NCBI GenBank assembly: GCA_029204225.1
Contig: CM055097.1
Span: 45,901,038-45,965,037 of the forward strand
From: Diphasiastrum complanatum
Taxonomy: Eukaryota > Streptophyta > Lycopodiopsida > Lycopodiales > Lycopodiaceae
Direction of reading: 5' to 3'
DNA: 64,000 nt
This document shows, piece by piece, positions 10,211-21,887 of the stretch (positions within the stretch are counted from its first letter, which is position 1; each line of letters begins with the position of its first letter). The position numbers were made by a program, and so were the translations under genes. Under the pieces are notes generated by a model. It saw nothing but the letters and a program-made list of their open reading frames with translations. It did not search any database and had not been told where the DNA came from.

Positions 10211-13200
10211 CGAGCAGATTGGCGCCAACGTCCTTTATCGGAAGCAATGCTGCATTATGCTCGAGTTGATGCACATTACTTGCTGTATATAGCAAGACGA
10301 CTTTGCATGGAACTTACGCAAGGTAACACTCAGGTCCTTATCTGCTTTCTGAGTTGTAAGTTTTTTAAGGTACAGTAATCCTTTGAATGGTTTAAATTGT
10401 TCTGTACATAGTTAACATCTCCGAGCTTTAAGTTTTCAAAATCATGGACTAAATTTTTTTTCCAACTCTTCACGCAGAACCTGATGGTGTGAACAAATCT
10501 TTTCCTGACAATGGGCTTTACCAAGCCATGAGGCGCTCACATTTGATGTCTTTACAGCTGTACGAAAAGGATCGAAGTTCTGCATCTCCATGGACTTCTG
10601 CGGCTTCTATACTAGCACGTTCTTATTACAATCGAGATTTTGGTTCTTCATCCTCAGTATGAGATAACTTTTGTACTTTCTTTGAGACGTTATTGGACTG
10701 TAGCTTAGTTGCACCTACTTTTGTACCTTCATATACATAGCCCAAAACATTTACCCGTTTCAGGGTTTACTTTTCCATCTATGTGCTTTTCGGGTTAACT
10801 TTTGAAGTTCTTTATGGTCCGAGAAAATTACTTTCCAAGACCAGGGTAACGTGTGATGTGGTTACATTTTCGTGTCCTATTGGGTCTGTATTCTGTTGCA
10901 CTTTGAGGTTTACTTTGAAAAAAGAAAACAGAGTTAGAAGTATGTTTGTCTTTCAGACAAGTAAATTTCTGAGTTAAGAGAGATTCAAATAAAATCCGCA
11001 TTTATTTCTATATCTGTTGCATCATCAAGTTGCGTGCTTTCATGCCGAGTTCAATAGTACTGTGCGGTTATCTCGTTGACTTTTCAGTATTTCTGCAACC
11101 TGACTGTTGATGCTTGTGGACATGGGATGTAAGTATGGTTAGGATATTGTTTCGCTGTATGCATTCTAGAACTTATTCTTGCTGTTTTATGTCGGTTACG
11201 TATGTGTCGCTTGTTACAGCTCACTGATACCCAGTTTCAGGAGCTTGTGAGGAAGCTGTGCATCTGGCGAGATAGTTTGGTAAGTGTGCCACTCTGCAAC
11301 CTTTCAGTTTTGTTGTCACTGAAAACATTATTTTGAGATATTGGTTCAGCAAATAATACCAGGTTCAAGATGCCCTATGAAGATAATTTAAGACTTGTGC
11401 ACAACAAATTTGTCATATATGTGAGGTTTTGTGAATGAAAGGCCATTTTTGTGACTCTAATAGCTATTTGTAACTTGAAAGGTTTTTATCTACCTGTTAG
11501 CTTTTGGAAATGACATTTATCTGTCTAGAAGTTTCCTCGGAGCATATGTTATACCATTTTCAGGCAGCCCATAGCTGGCTTGCCAATCTTCATTCTCGAT
11601 TCAATTTATTGAAAGCTCTATAACCAAACCTTTCAAGCCTCCACCAGTCTTGGCTTCCATTGGCCTAAGTAGTGTACCTATGTCCGTGCTCATCCATCTA
11701 TCTTTGAGTGGCATATATTTTTATGTGTGCTTTGCCTACTTATGTTATTTGGTGATGATGAGTCTGCCTCTGAGAGTCCTCTAGCTGATAAGAGTGGTTA
11801 CATAGATTTTGAGAGTGATACGGATGAGCATCTTTTTGAGTGTATTTCTGAGTCACCTCTGAGCTTCCTTCTGTGAGCGAGGTTTAGTCTTATTGTAAGA
11901 GAGATTCACATGACAGTGAGTGTCAGACATTGAGAAAGATTCACATGAGAGTGTGATAGTATCACACAGTGAGAGCTATTCACATGAGAGAGTGATAATA
12001 TCACAGAGTGAGAGATTCACATGAGTTAGTATCACACAATGAGAGAGATTTACATGTGATAGTGATAGTCCCACATAGTGAGAGAGACTCACATGAATAG
12101 TGTGAGTGTCAGTGTGTGTTAGAGTCACACATACACGTTGATGCTGTGCTAGTATCACACATGCTGATTTTGATCCACAAATACATGTTGATGTTGCATC
12201 CTTTGATGCTGATGCTGATGTCGAGTGCCTTGGTGCTGCTCCTGAGTGCCTTGATGCTGATGCTGCAGACTATGTTCATTAGTTTCTGGGCCTTGGCTTT
12301 GTCAAAGGTCATTGTCAACCAATTTTGAAGCTCGTCAGCTTTGCTCCTCATTGTTGTTTGTGCTTCCTATGCTTGTGCCAGTGTTGTTTGCTGTACAACA
12401 TCCATACCAACTCGTATGAGAGATGGTCGAGCTTGCTTAAAAGGCTGGTTGTAGGTAGATCTGGATTGGTGAGAGGGAGTATGAGGGGTGATGATGTGAT
12501 GGAAGTGGATTTTTTAGAGATGGGATTGTAGGAGGTGGAATAGTAGAGGACAGTGGTGACTTTGGTGCCGTCAAATCAAGTTAAATAGAGGTATCAATGG
12601 TCGGTGGTAGTAGAATTTTTGCCTAGGTGGAATCTGGAGCATAGGTTGTGCTCATTTGAAAGGCAAGATTGGTATGTACCTTTTCTTAGAGGATGAGAGT
12701 GGGAGACCAAGTCAAGGGATAAGAAAATGGTTGTACTTGACGTACTTTGAGATTTTCAAAGTCTTAAATGTGAGGTTATTATGAAAAGTTTGTGGATAGT
12801 TACTGATCAGGATCACCATTGGATTGCCATGGACTATGTGCATTAGTGTGGTAGAGGCTCTACTCTCAGTGGACATAGGAGTCGATGGGCTCATTGAGAA
12901 GTCTCTACCAAGAGGGTAGAAGATATTTAGTAGTAGGATACCTAGACAGACTTGTGCCATATTCTTTGTATGAGTTGGATGCTACATGCCAGTGCTATGG
13001 GACGTTGGAGATTCGGAGCCAAGATGCTTAACTCCAGATGAGCAGTCACTAGTCTCAAAATTGTAAGTAAATTAGGCTGGATCCTTGCGAGAGAGCATTT
13101 GAAACCATTGTGTGCTGTGAAGAATGCTAGAGGAGTACTTGAAGTTGGGATGTCCTCCCCTCTTTGTATCATCAGTTTTATTGTCAGAAATTAGTGGTAG

Positions 13201-16200
13201 GAGTACCTATCCATTTCTACCAGCAGCTAAGAATTCATAGTTTGTGCTATCAGAAATCACCGTGCCTACTGACAATCCAACAGTAGTAGTGATTATGGTG
13301 CTAGCGGTGATCAAGGAGCAGGGACACTCGGTTGCCCTAGCAAATGCAAATTCAACAACCTACAGCCAATCACTCCATAACCATGTTAGCGCACACCTTC
13401 GCCCACGCTGATGCTGTGCACGGGTCAATGATACTCCGACGACCTCTGATTGCCCTGAGATCCGCTTTCAGCATGGTGTGATCCATGGACAGGCTCTGAA
13501 TATCAAAGGTTTACAGGATTTACTGGTTTCCCAATGACTGTCACCCGAGAATCAGCCAGTAGCTCACTGCCTATCAGTGATTTCAGAGACTGATCCTAAT
13601 TGCCTCAGTCTCAGTTAGGGAAATCTCTATCTTATATGTCCTTTTGAGCAAAACGTGCTCAGCTTCAAGAGCTACTAACAGAATTTCTCGTTTGCATTTG
13701 TGCTTCTTGTCATTTTGGGAGAGATTACTAATTATTCTCTCCAGTCTTTATTGGTGTTTTCCATGGCTTTCACTGTGTGTCCCTAAAGATTACTTCAGGA
13801 CTTCCAAGTGTGAGGCATTCAATACAGAAACATTGTTTACATTGCTCATGCCTAAACACTGAATAATTTCAATACATGCACTTGCAGTTATGAGTCTGGT
13901 CCTACAGCTGAGCCATCACTGTAAACCACAAATCATTTTCGCCCAAAATTCAGGTAACTGCACTCACATACCCAATGATAAGCACACTGAACTTTCAGCA
14001 GCAAATATGTAACTCTAGAGTACCTTAAGTAAAAAAAAAGCATATGCTATTGCATTGTTTCAACCCTCCTAGAATTGATTTGCTTTACCGCTTGTACCGA
14101 AATGAATCTGAACACAGGTTGCATTAACTTAACACAACCATTCAGAATTATCCCCACAAATCAATCAACCAATTAGGAGGCGCTAAGCATATTTATAGGT
14201 GGTCCAACAAGTTAGGGCTTATGCGCCAAATAAACCTTTTCAAACCTATTTGAATACCCAGTTACTACTGATAAAAATAGGTGATCTTATCCTATTGCAA
14301 GCATGCTCGAAAACAAGCCTACTCACATGGCCTAAAAACAAATATTATTAAATGAAGTGCTGGAAATCAAGTGTAATGCCCGTAATTGATAGGACTGCAG
14401 AAACAACGGCAGTTGGTATATGCAATGATTGGTGCCTTTACCTATTAGTCTCCAATATGAACACATGTAAATCACAACACCTGGCATTGAGTGGCGAGCG
14501 TTGGCTGATTAAGAACTCTGACAAAATGTTCTAAGAGGAAGGTTTAACGCTGATCACAAGTAAATCATCCCTGCAATGCATCTGTGAAATGTAGATATAA
14601 TAATTGTTAATTAATACTCTGTCAAATACTGGAAGCTACTTTTGTATTGTCACCACGTTTGTATGGCCTCATAATAGGTGTCATAACTTTTCATTTATTT
14701 CCCCTTATTTTCAGATATGCTAACATGTTAACCTGATCAAGATATTATTAAAGCTTTATTGTCCCTATATTCTTAGGTGCAAAGAAATGTTTGTAAAAGT
14801 CAACTGAAATTGTTAATGATACTTATTAAACAGCTGTGACTTTTGTTTTTAAGGACGTAATTGGAAACATTACTTTTGTATGGATAATGTCTAGCAAACG
14901 TGGTTTTTCAAGTTTTGTTCTTTTTGCTGAATCAAGCTGACAAGTTTTCCTTCTGGAAGTGATCTATTTACACATCATATGATATATATAAAAGAAACTC
15001 TGGCATAGACAGTGGACATCTTATTATCTCCTTGAACTCAATCAGAATATATTTATGAGCCTGCTTCTGAAAGACAGGTGCTTACAGCTGGATATGTCTT
15101 TTGAAAAAGTGTCTGTTTCGCTGTCCATTGACCATAAGTGAGTGACGTTTTTGTAGCCTAGGCTCATGTTTGTAATGTCAGTTTTGTAACATATGATAGT
15201 GAGTAAAAGAAAAGCCTTGCAAATTTTCTGACCTTGGGTCCGAAGTAGCCGCTAATGTGCAACAATACTGTCTTGTTGTGTTATATACTATAAGCAAATG
15301 CTTTTCTTTAGCTGACACCCTCGTATATGCAGGCTCGTTCAGAAGATGTAAGCTTGCGTTATATCCTTTCGGATGCGGCCATTCTAGCTCTGGCAAAAGA
15401 TTGCCCACTTTCTCATGAAATGATTCTATCTACAATAGCTGCAGCTGGTTCCCTCCCTCAAGACTCTTTGCTTTCTGTTGTTGCACCAGCCTCACCATCC
15501 CTCGTAGTAAAGCGTGAGATATGTACTCTTGCAGCTTTCTTGAGACAAGCTTCAGATGCATCAAGGCTAGAGCTCGTAATCGAAGATGCACAGATTAGGC
15601 CTGAAAATGAAGCAAGTGTTCCACAATCTGGTCTGCAAGACAGGATGTTGTCAGACCAGAAAGATCCAAAACGGTCCAGGCAGAAGCAGCCTAACACTTG
15701 TAAGAAGGAAGAACCACAAAAATCAGGGCAAACTCAAAAGTCAAGATATCGGTTTGTGAGGCAATTTGCTTGCAAATCTCCGGTCTATGACAACTGCAGG
15801 ATTTTTGCAGGAGATGGCTGTCTGCTATGCTATTGTGATCGCAAAAAAATTGAATGGTTTGTAAATCTCCTGCTACTACCATTTCTGAGATCTTTTTGTA
15901 AAAACCCATGACACTACCTCCACTGATTGACCGTTTGATGTGAACTCATGTCTCTACATATAGGCTTGAAAAGTGTTGAAGACCACGATTTTGGTCCTCT
16001 TACTGTTGACCTCCAAGCCCCATCTAGTACAAAAGGAGTGTAGACTGCCAACCTCTTTAATCCCTCTATGGTCAAGGAAATTAGAACCGAACCTTTAGGA
16101 TCAAGTAGGATAGAGATCAAAATATCACACAGCTTGCAGAATTGTTCACCACCCTGACCAATGGCTCTCTCCAACCAATCAATATTTAGTCCAAAGGGCA

Positions 16201-19200
16201 TAGGCAAGAGAGAAAAAGCTTGTTTTACAGTGTACACTAATAGTGCTACTCACTTGCTAAAATATTCCTTCACATATCTTGGAAATAGCCCATAACTTGC
16301 TCCTTTAATGCCATGACTACAAACACAATATACAGTGCCATCAATGTAACTTGATGACACCAAGTTGGAGATGGTTGGTTAGATTGCCAAGTAGGCCAAT
16401 CTCATATGTTCTGAACCTTTGCAGTGGAGGTGTACACTTATTTTGCTAGATGTTAGAGCAGTGTTACAAATTTGTGACGGCACACAACCACTGATCAGAT
16501 GGAGACCCTCTCTTCCAGGAAGCAGAAAAAGCGAAAAAAACCAAACTTCCGATCGTATCTGCTATACCTTCGACTCTCCATGTTCCCTCAAATCTTATTT
16601 TTTACTTTATGCTTCAATTTATTTTGCCATGTTTTTGATTTTCTGGGCAAAAAAAAAAAAAAAAATCAAATCCCGTTCCGTGTAAAAATCCACGGAACCA
16701 TACAGAACTGGGTATGGAATGGGCTCCCTACACAAGAAATTGTAAGGAACCATACATGACAAGAATCACATGTTATTCAAAGAATGTTGCCAGATACTAT
16801 GTATTGTATAGGTCAAATGCTAGTACGATAAGTTGGTACAACAAGACGAAAGGGGTCACATCTGTCTATAGATTCAAAATCGTAAGGAGCCATTTTGAAC
16901 CATAGCAAAGTATAGCAAACCATGTTGAACCATAGCGACTAAAAGACAACATTAACATCCCATTGAAAAATTATCTCTGAAGAGATACGAATATGTGGTA
17001 GAATCTAGACAACATATAATGACGGGCACCAAAATGGTCCAGTACAATGATATGATAACAATATGAAATCAACAGATCTATGACTCATCATCTGACAAGT
17101 AGTCAGAGTCATCAGAGTTTGTTCCACTATAAAATAAGCCTTCCCATCTAATGATGAGGGTGATGTCGGTGGTGGTGAGCCCCTGCCTCTGCCTCTGTGT
17201 TTACTTCTGGCTATGGCTATGGCTTTGTTCCCACCTTTGCCTCTAGCTCTCTCCCCAAATTGGTTCCCATCTCTTGCTCTCCCTCCCTCCGTCGACCCCT
17301 TGGCTGCCTCTAATCCCCCCTCTTGCCGCTACCTCTAGGTCATCCCCTAGCTCCGACGCACCCGTGTACAATAACTGTGAGTTCTCTCACCTTGTGAAGG
17401 CCCTAGAAGCTGGGAGGATGTTAGAAATGCAACTGCCTATGATGCCTTGCTCCTCTCTGCAAATAGTGAAGTCAAGCCTCCCCTCCCAAAACCTCTAGGG
17501 CGCCTTCTAGGGCTATGCAAAGATACAAATGGCTCTTCCTATGTCTCCTTGTCATGGCTGCGATTGGACTGATCTCAGATTAATGTCTCGTAAGGAGGTC
17601 AGTAGTCCTATCTTGACCGGTAAATTTATTGTGGCTATGCGGTTGGGGTCCTCATGGTACGAAAGTCATAATCAATGGTTTAGAGGCCTAAAACTCATGA
17701 TGGTGGATTTGCTTGGTACTAGTAGCGACTCATAGTAGGAGTGGTTGATGTGGCTGAGTTAGGCTACTAAGGTGTCACAGTTCACTCCTAGTTAAGGTGG
17801 AGCCTTAGAGGGTATAACCCTTGGAGAGAGCTTGATCTTGTGTGTGGTAGCTACATGCTGTTGGTGTGACATCATTCTAGCATATGATCAATATCAAACT
17901 CACCCTCATCCTCCCCTTTGTATCTCCCTCGTCCACCCACTCCTTCTCATACTTTGCTGTATATGCCTCCCCACCGCACCAAATGGACCCTTGCCATCTC
18001 CCTCCTCCCTCCTCCCCCTCTCCCATCTCTCCCTCCTCCTAACTATTCTCCCGCGGCATTGTGCAGAGCGGGATCAAAGTTTCATTGCTGAGCTAAGAAA
18101 ATATCACAATACTAACATTGACAGAAATGTATTCATGTCAACACTAGTTAAAAGATAAACTAGCCTCCATCAACCTCCCTCTTTGTTGTTTCGGCATCCA
18201 TGCATTTTTGGACACATAGACCAGCCGCTTGCATTGGTCAATCAAGAGCAGGTTCTTCCTCTTCGTGTGATGCATGGACCAAGTGCTACAGTTCCTCTCA
18301 CAAGCGGAAGCTGAACAATCTTGTGACAACACTCCGTCTACTAAATGCTAGAGATCTTGAGTAGAGCAGCCGTGACAACACGACGTCACATGATACAACT
18401 GATTCTCCCGAATCCGGCATTGCTCTCATGTGAAAGGCCTTGTACCTCGCTCAAACTTCAGAAAATCTGTCTCAATGTTGCTGAGGATGGTACCTGGTGG
18501 CAAAAGAACCATTTCACGTGTCAATGTAGATAATAGCAAGATCGTACAAGCATGAATGATCACAACAGTCTAGAGTTAAAATAAAAATCCCACCCCTCAC
18601 GTGGGTCTCGCTCGGGATACTTCACCCATCTCTGGTTGAGCTCCTTAGAGTAGAGCACCACAAGGGGTGTTTTTGTGGGCTATATTGCATGGATGGGCTT
18701 GTGGAAATAATTCCATCTCTCTTACCAAATGGTAAAGCAGCTCCTACCTTCTGCAACATGCAACAACATGATGCACATCACAATCATTTGCCATTTGTCA
18801 TTCAAATTTAGAAAATGAACAGGAAACACATCATAAATAAGGGGTAAAAGTTAGACCTGGCCTCGTCCAAGGGGGATTTGCTAATCTCCTCTCCCATGCA
18901 GTCCATGAACTCATATATGAGACTGAATCTCGGTCTACTGGGCGCAACATGTACAACACAGGCCTCAGCACATCTACAAGTTCATCCACCTATGTCCAAA
19001 AGAAATCTCCAAATACTGTTGTTTGGAAATGAATGGCATCCTCATTACGGCCCCTAAACTCATTGAATTCAGCACTGGCCACCATTCTCTACAAATGGTC
19101 TCTTACGACCAGCAATTGCTCGAGAACCATGAATTGAATCCAGGGCTGGCCACCATCCTCTGCAAATGGTCTCGTACTAGCAATTGCTCGAGAACCATGA

Positions 19201-21432
19201 AGAAGTACCTGAATTGAGTGGCTATCGGCTTCCTGAGATCTAGCAGTGAGAAGCTATAAAACAAGGCCAACATGCGTTCTTCCTTGTAACCAAGTCGACC
19301 ACACACATGGCCTAAGTAGTGATATCCAAGACAAACATCCAATTTAAATTTGTTGCAAACCAAAAGAAGTAAGGAAATGACAACAAGAAAATCAGCATTA
19401 CTTATTTCCTTATTTTTGTGTTTTCTCTAAAGGTACCTGCAACGTGGTCTAGCTGAGTCACTGAATGAAGATCCACCAGCAGTTCGACTCCTTTTTGAGC
19501 CCAAAGGTCGTCCAGAGGATGCAAACAATGAGTTTTACATTCAAAGAAAGTGTAATCGTTGTGTGGGTTGTGGTGAAACTGCTCATTATCTCAGATATAG
19601 AATTATACCATTCTGTTATCGTCAGCACTTTCCAGAACATCTTAAAAGTCATCGTTCGCATGATATTGTGCTACTCTGTGTGGACTGTCATGAAATTGCA
19701 CATCAAGCAGCTGAGCAGTTCAAGAGACAAATTGCAGCTGAGTATGGTGTGCCTTTAAGTGTAAATAAAGAACTTGAAGCTGAAGCTGACAAATGTGCTA
19801 AGAAGAATGTTACTGCTTTGTCGGGTTCGGACGTAGGAAGAGAGTGTCCTCAACGGATAAGAAATGCAGTTATGGCTCTCTTGTTTCATGGTTCTTCAAT
19901 GCCAATTCAACGAAAGGAAGAACTTGAAAATGTAGGTACTTGTATTTATCTATAGATATCAACGGGAGCTCTGTATTGCTGTTTCATTGAACATACTGCT
20001 TTTTTGTTGATGTTCACATACCCTCACAGCTTACAACTCAATTCAAGCCATAGAAATTGGTTTTATAAATAATCACCAAAGAGAAAAAATATTCAGTATG
20101 AAATCAGATGTTGCTTTTTCAAAATATTTACGAGAAACATCATGTAAATTAGGTCATTGACTACCCTGACAGGTGATCAGAACGCACTTTGATGGCCGTC
20201 ACGCCACTGAACAGGAGATGATTGCATTGCTGATGGTAGGAATGCGTCAGCAGGCACAAAATCGGCTGCTCAAGAATCTGCACTGTAGATCAAGTGCCTT
20301 ATCATACTCTCTTGCCATGGATCATGAAGTTAATGGACAGAACCCAGGAATGCAAAGCTGTTTTGATCTGGATAAGATTACTTATTTCCAAAGAATGCCT
20401 AGTGTGGACCAGAAAAGTGGTGTCAAATTCTTTGATGAAGGTGCTCAAGAATGTTCTAAGACTGAAATGGATGGTCGTAGTACTATTATAACAACTACCT
20501 CCATGCCTCTGAAGGTCTCCAATTTTAGAGCTGGTTATAATGCTTCACATCCTCATGAAGAGGGCAAGAAGATGAAATCAAATTTCTGCCCAGACACAAT
20601 CACTTCTATGAAAGAAGAAATGTCTATTATAGACCAGGAATTCAGTGCCAAGTTGTCTGAAGTCACTCAGGCTTTTACTGATGCTGTAATTGATGCAAAT
20701 ACTACAATAATGACCTCCAGAAGGCCCTCTCCTTGTAGCGCTAGTGATCACGGTTCCTTGAGTCAAGTAGATGACGAGAAGGCAAATGCAAATGTACCAA
20801 TACGTGGTCGAGGTCGCGGGAAACACAGGAAACATGGGAAAAGGGTTATGGACACTATATTAGAAAAAGAAGGAGAGGATGGAATTCAGTCATTTTGTCG
20901 GAAGTGGCGGTCGGTTTTTGTTAATGCACTCAAACCAGCTTTCCTTCCTTCAGGATGGGATGTTGCTCATAGGTATGGCTTCCCCATTATAATTTTATAA
21001 TTTTCTCAACCGTAGCTTTGTAGGTATAGTTAGCTTCTACAATCATTTGGAGCAAATAGAGTGCCGTAGAAAATAAGTCTCCTCATAATTTGCATCACTA
21101 AATAGGCCAAGTGGTTGGAGACTTGCTGTGCTAGCTTTTTCTGGATGGTGCTGTTTGTTTCTCTCCCCTTGCTCTCTTTTTATAGAATTATGCAGAATAA
21201 GTGCCAAAAGGCTACTACATCAGCTAGATGGTTGGATTTATGAATGCAGAACTGTCAAATTAGTGCTCAACAATATGTGGCTTTGCCAAGCACGCTCACC
21301 CAGTTATTATAAATTTTACATGAAATGTGCATGCTTGTACGACAATTTTGCAGAGGTCGGCGAGAGTTTGGAGATTTTAGCATATATAATCCAACAAGAA
21401 AAGTTTCTCAATCTGAAATTTCAAGCTCGTGA
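10211..21432 (+). CDS. RRP6L3: RRP6-like protein 3, 3' part (seven exons)
   Basis: Exons: 10211-10322, 10478-10656, 11220-11279, 15333-15856, 19433-19931, 20173-20972, 21354-21432 (stop TGA 21430-21432). All introns are GT-AG and phases agree (2,253 nt, 750 codons plus stop). The product begins in the last motif of a DEDDy 3'-5' exoribonuclease domain: WRQRPLSEAM then YARVDAHYLL, where Tyr16 and Asp20 would be catalytic. An HRDC-like helical region follows (about residues 104-165), then a charged linker. A conserved C-terminal module (about 255-460) has paired cysteines: CVGC at 335-338 and CVDCHEIAH at 374-382. The tail ends in a conserved RREFGDFSIYNP motif. The order matches plant RRP6L3, a member of the RNase D/Rrp6 RNA-processing family. 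Upstream exons for the first exonuclease motifs are absent, so either the preceding intron exceeds 10 kb or the gene is truncated. No stop or frameshift is seen. Confidence 0.9.
10657..11219 (+). other. RRP6L3 intron, 563 bp
   Basis: Bounded by GTATGAG and an AG after a T-rich tract (TTGTTACAG). Nothing else recognisable in it. Confidence 0.8.
11280..15332 (+). other. RRP6L3 large intron, 4.05 kb
   Basis: Donor GTAAGTG at 11,280; acceptor ATATGCAG ends at 15,332. It holds a degenerate minisatellite (11,898-12,120) and a GATGCTGAT-rich stretch (12,180-12,275). The rest has no recognised protein. The ORFs at 12,712-13,172 (minus) and 13,644-13,862 (plus) look random. Confidence 0.8.
11898..12120. 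repeat. Degenerate minisatellite, about 35-40 bp units
   Basis: Roughly six imperfect units are built on GAGAGATTCACATGAGAG followed by TGATAGTATCACACAGT. The second half of each unit is partly self-complementary (GATAGT/ATCAC). Confidence 0.75.
15857..19432 (+). other. RRP6L3 large intron, 3.58 kb
   Basis: Donor GTTTGT after a split Trp codon; acceptor TCTCTAAAG ends at 19,432. Inside are an unrecognised 107-codon minus ORF (15,914-16,237), an A-run at 16,649-16,666, a C/T-rich stretch (17,190-17,350), and a tandem duplication (19,072-19,203). None is identifiable as a gene. Confidence 0.75.
19072..19203. repeat. Tandem duplication of about 65-70 bp
   Basis: Two diverged copies start at about 19,072 and 19,142. 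Each contains CTGGCCACCAT, CAAATGGTCTC and AGCAATTGCTCGAGAACCAT; the second copy has lost a few bases after GGTCTC. Confidence 0.85.
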
Positions 21433-21834
21433 AACGAGTTATCTTGCCTTGTTCTTCAGTTTTACTGGCAGCTGTCAGAATTTATTTGTCCCTGATAACC
21501 TATGAAATTGGGGCTTGTCAACACTGTTTCCATCAGTGTGATCAATGCACATTGTGTGCTGCGCATGGCTGGTTGAATGCACGAGCATGACATGACTCCT
21601 AATCCAAACTAGCTACTACATGACATACGCAGTTCGGGATCAAATCAATAGGTCTTTTTGTCATCCACAGGTCTACAGGCTTTCCTGGTGAGGTGCTTCT
21701 ATAAAAACTATATATAGGCTGGAAAAGGAAAAAGGGACTGTTAATTCAAATCACGATTTCTTAATTATTCTCAGCTTCTTGTAATGGGATCATAGCTCCA
21801 GAGTTTGTTCTCAAGGGAGCTGACATGGATTGTT

Positions 21835-21887
<53 letters not shown>

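Noticed and set aside
15914-16237. 107-codon minus ORF in an RRP6L3 intron as a separate gene
   Set aside because: No recognised motif, no promoter or splice context; ORFs of this size are expected by chance in 3.6 kb.
19465-19758. 97-codon plus ORF
   Set aside because: It is a shadow in another frame of the RRP6L3 exon at 19,433-19,931, whose protein is clearly conserved.
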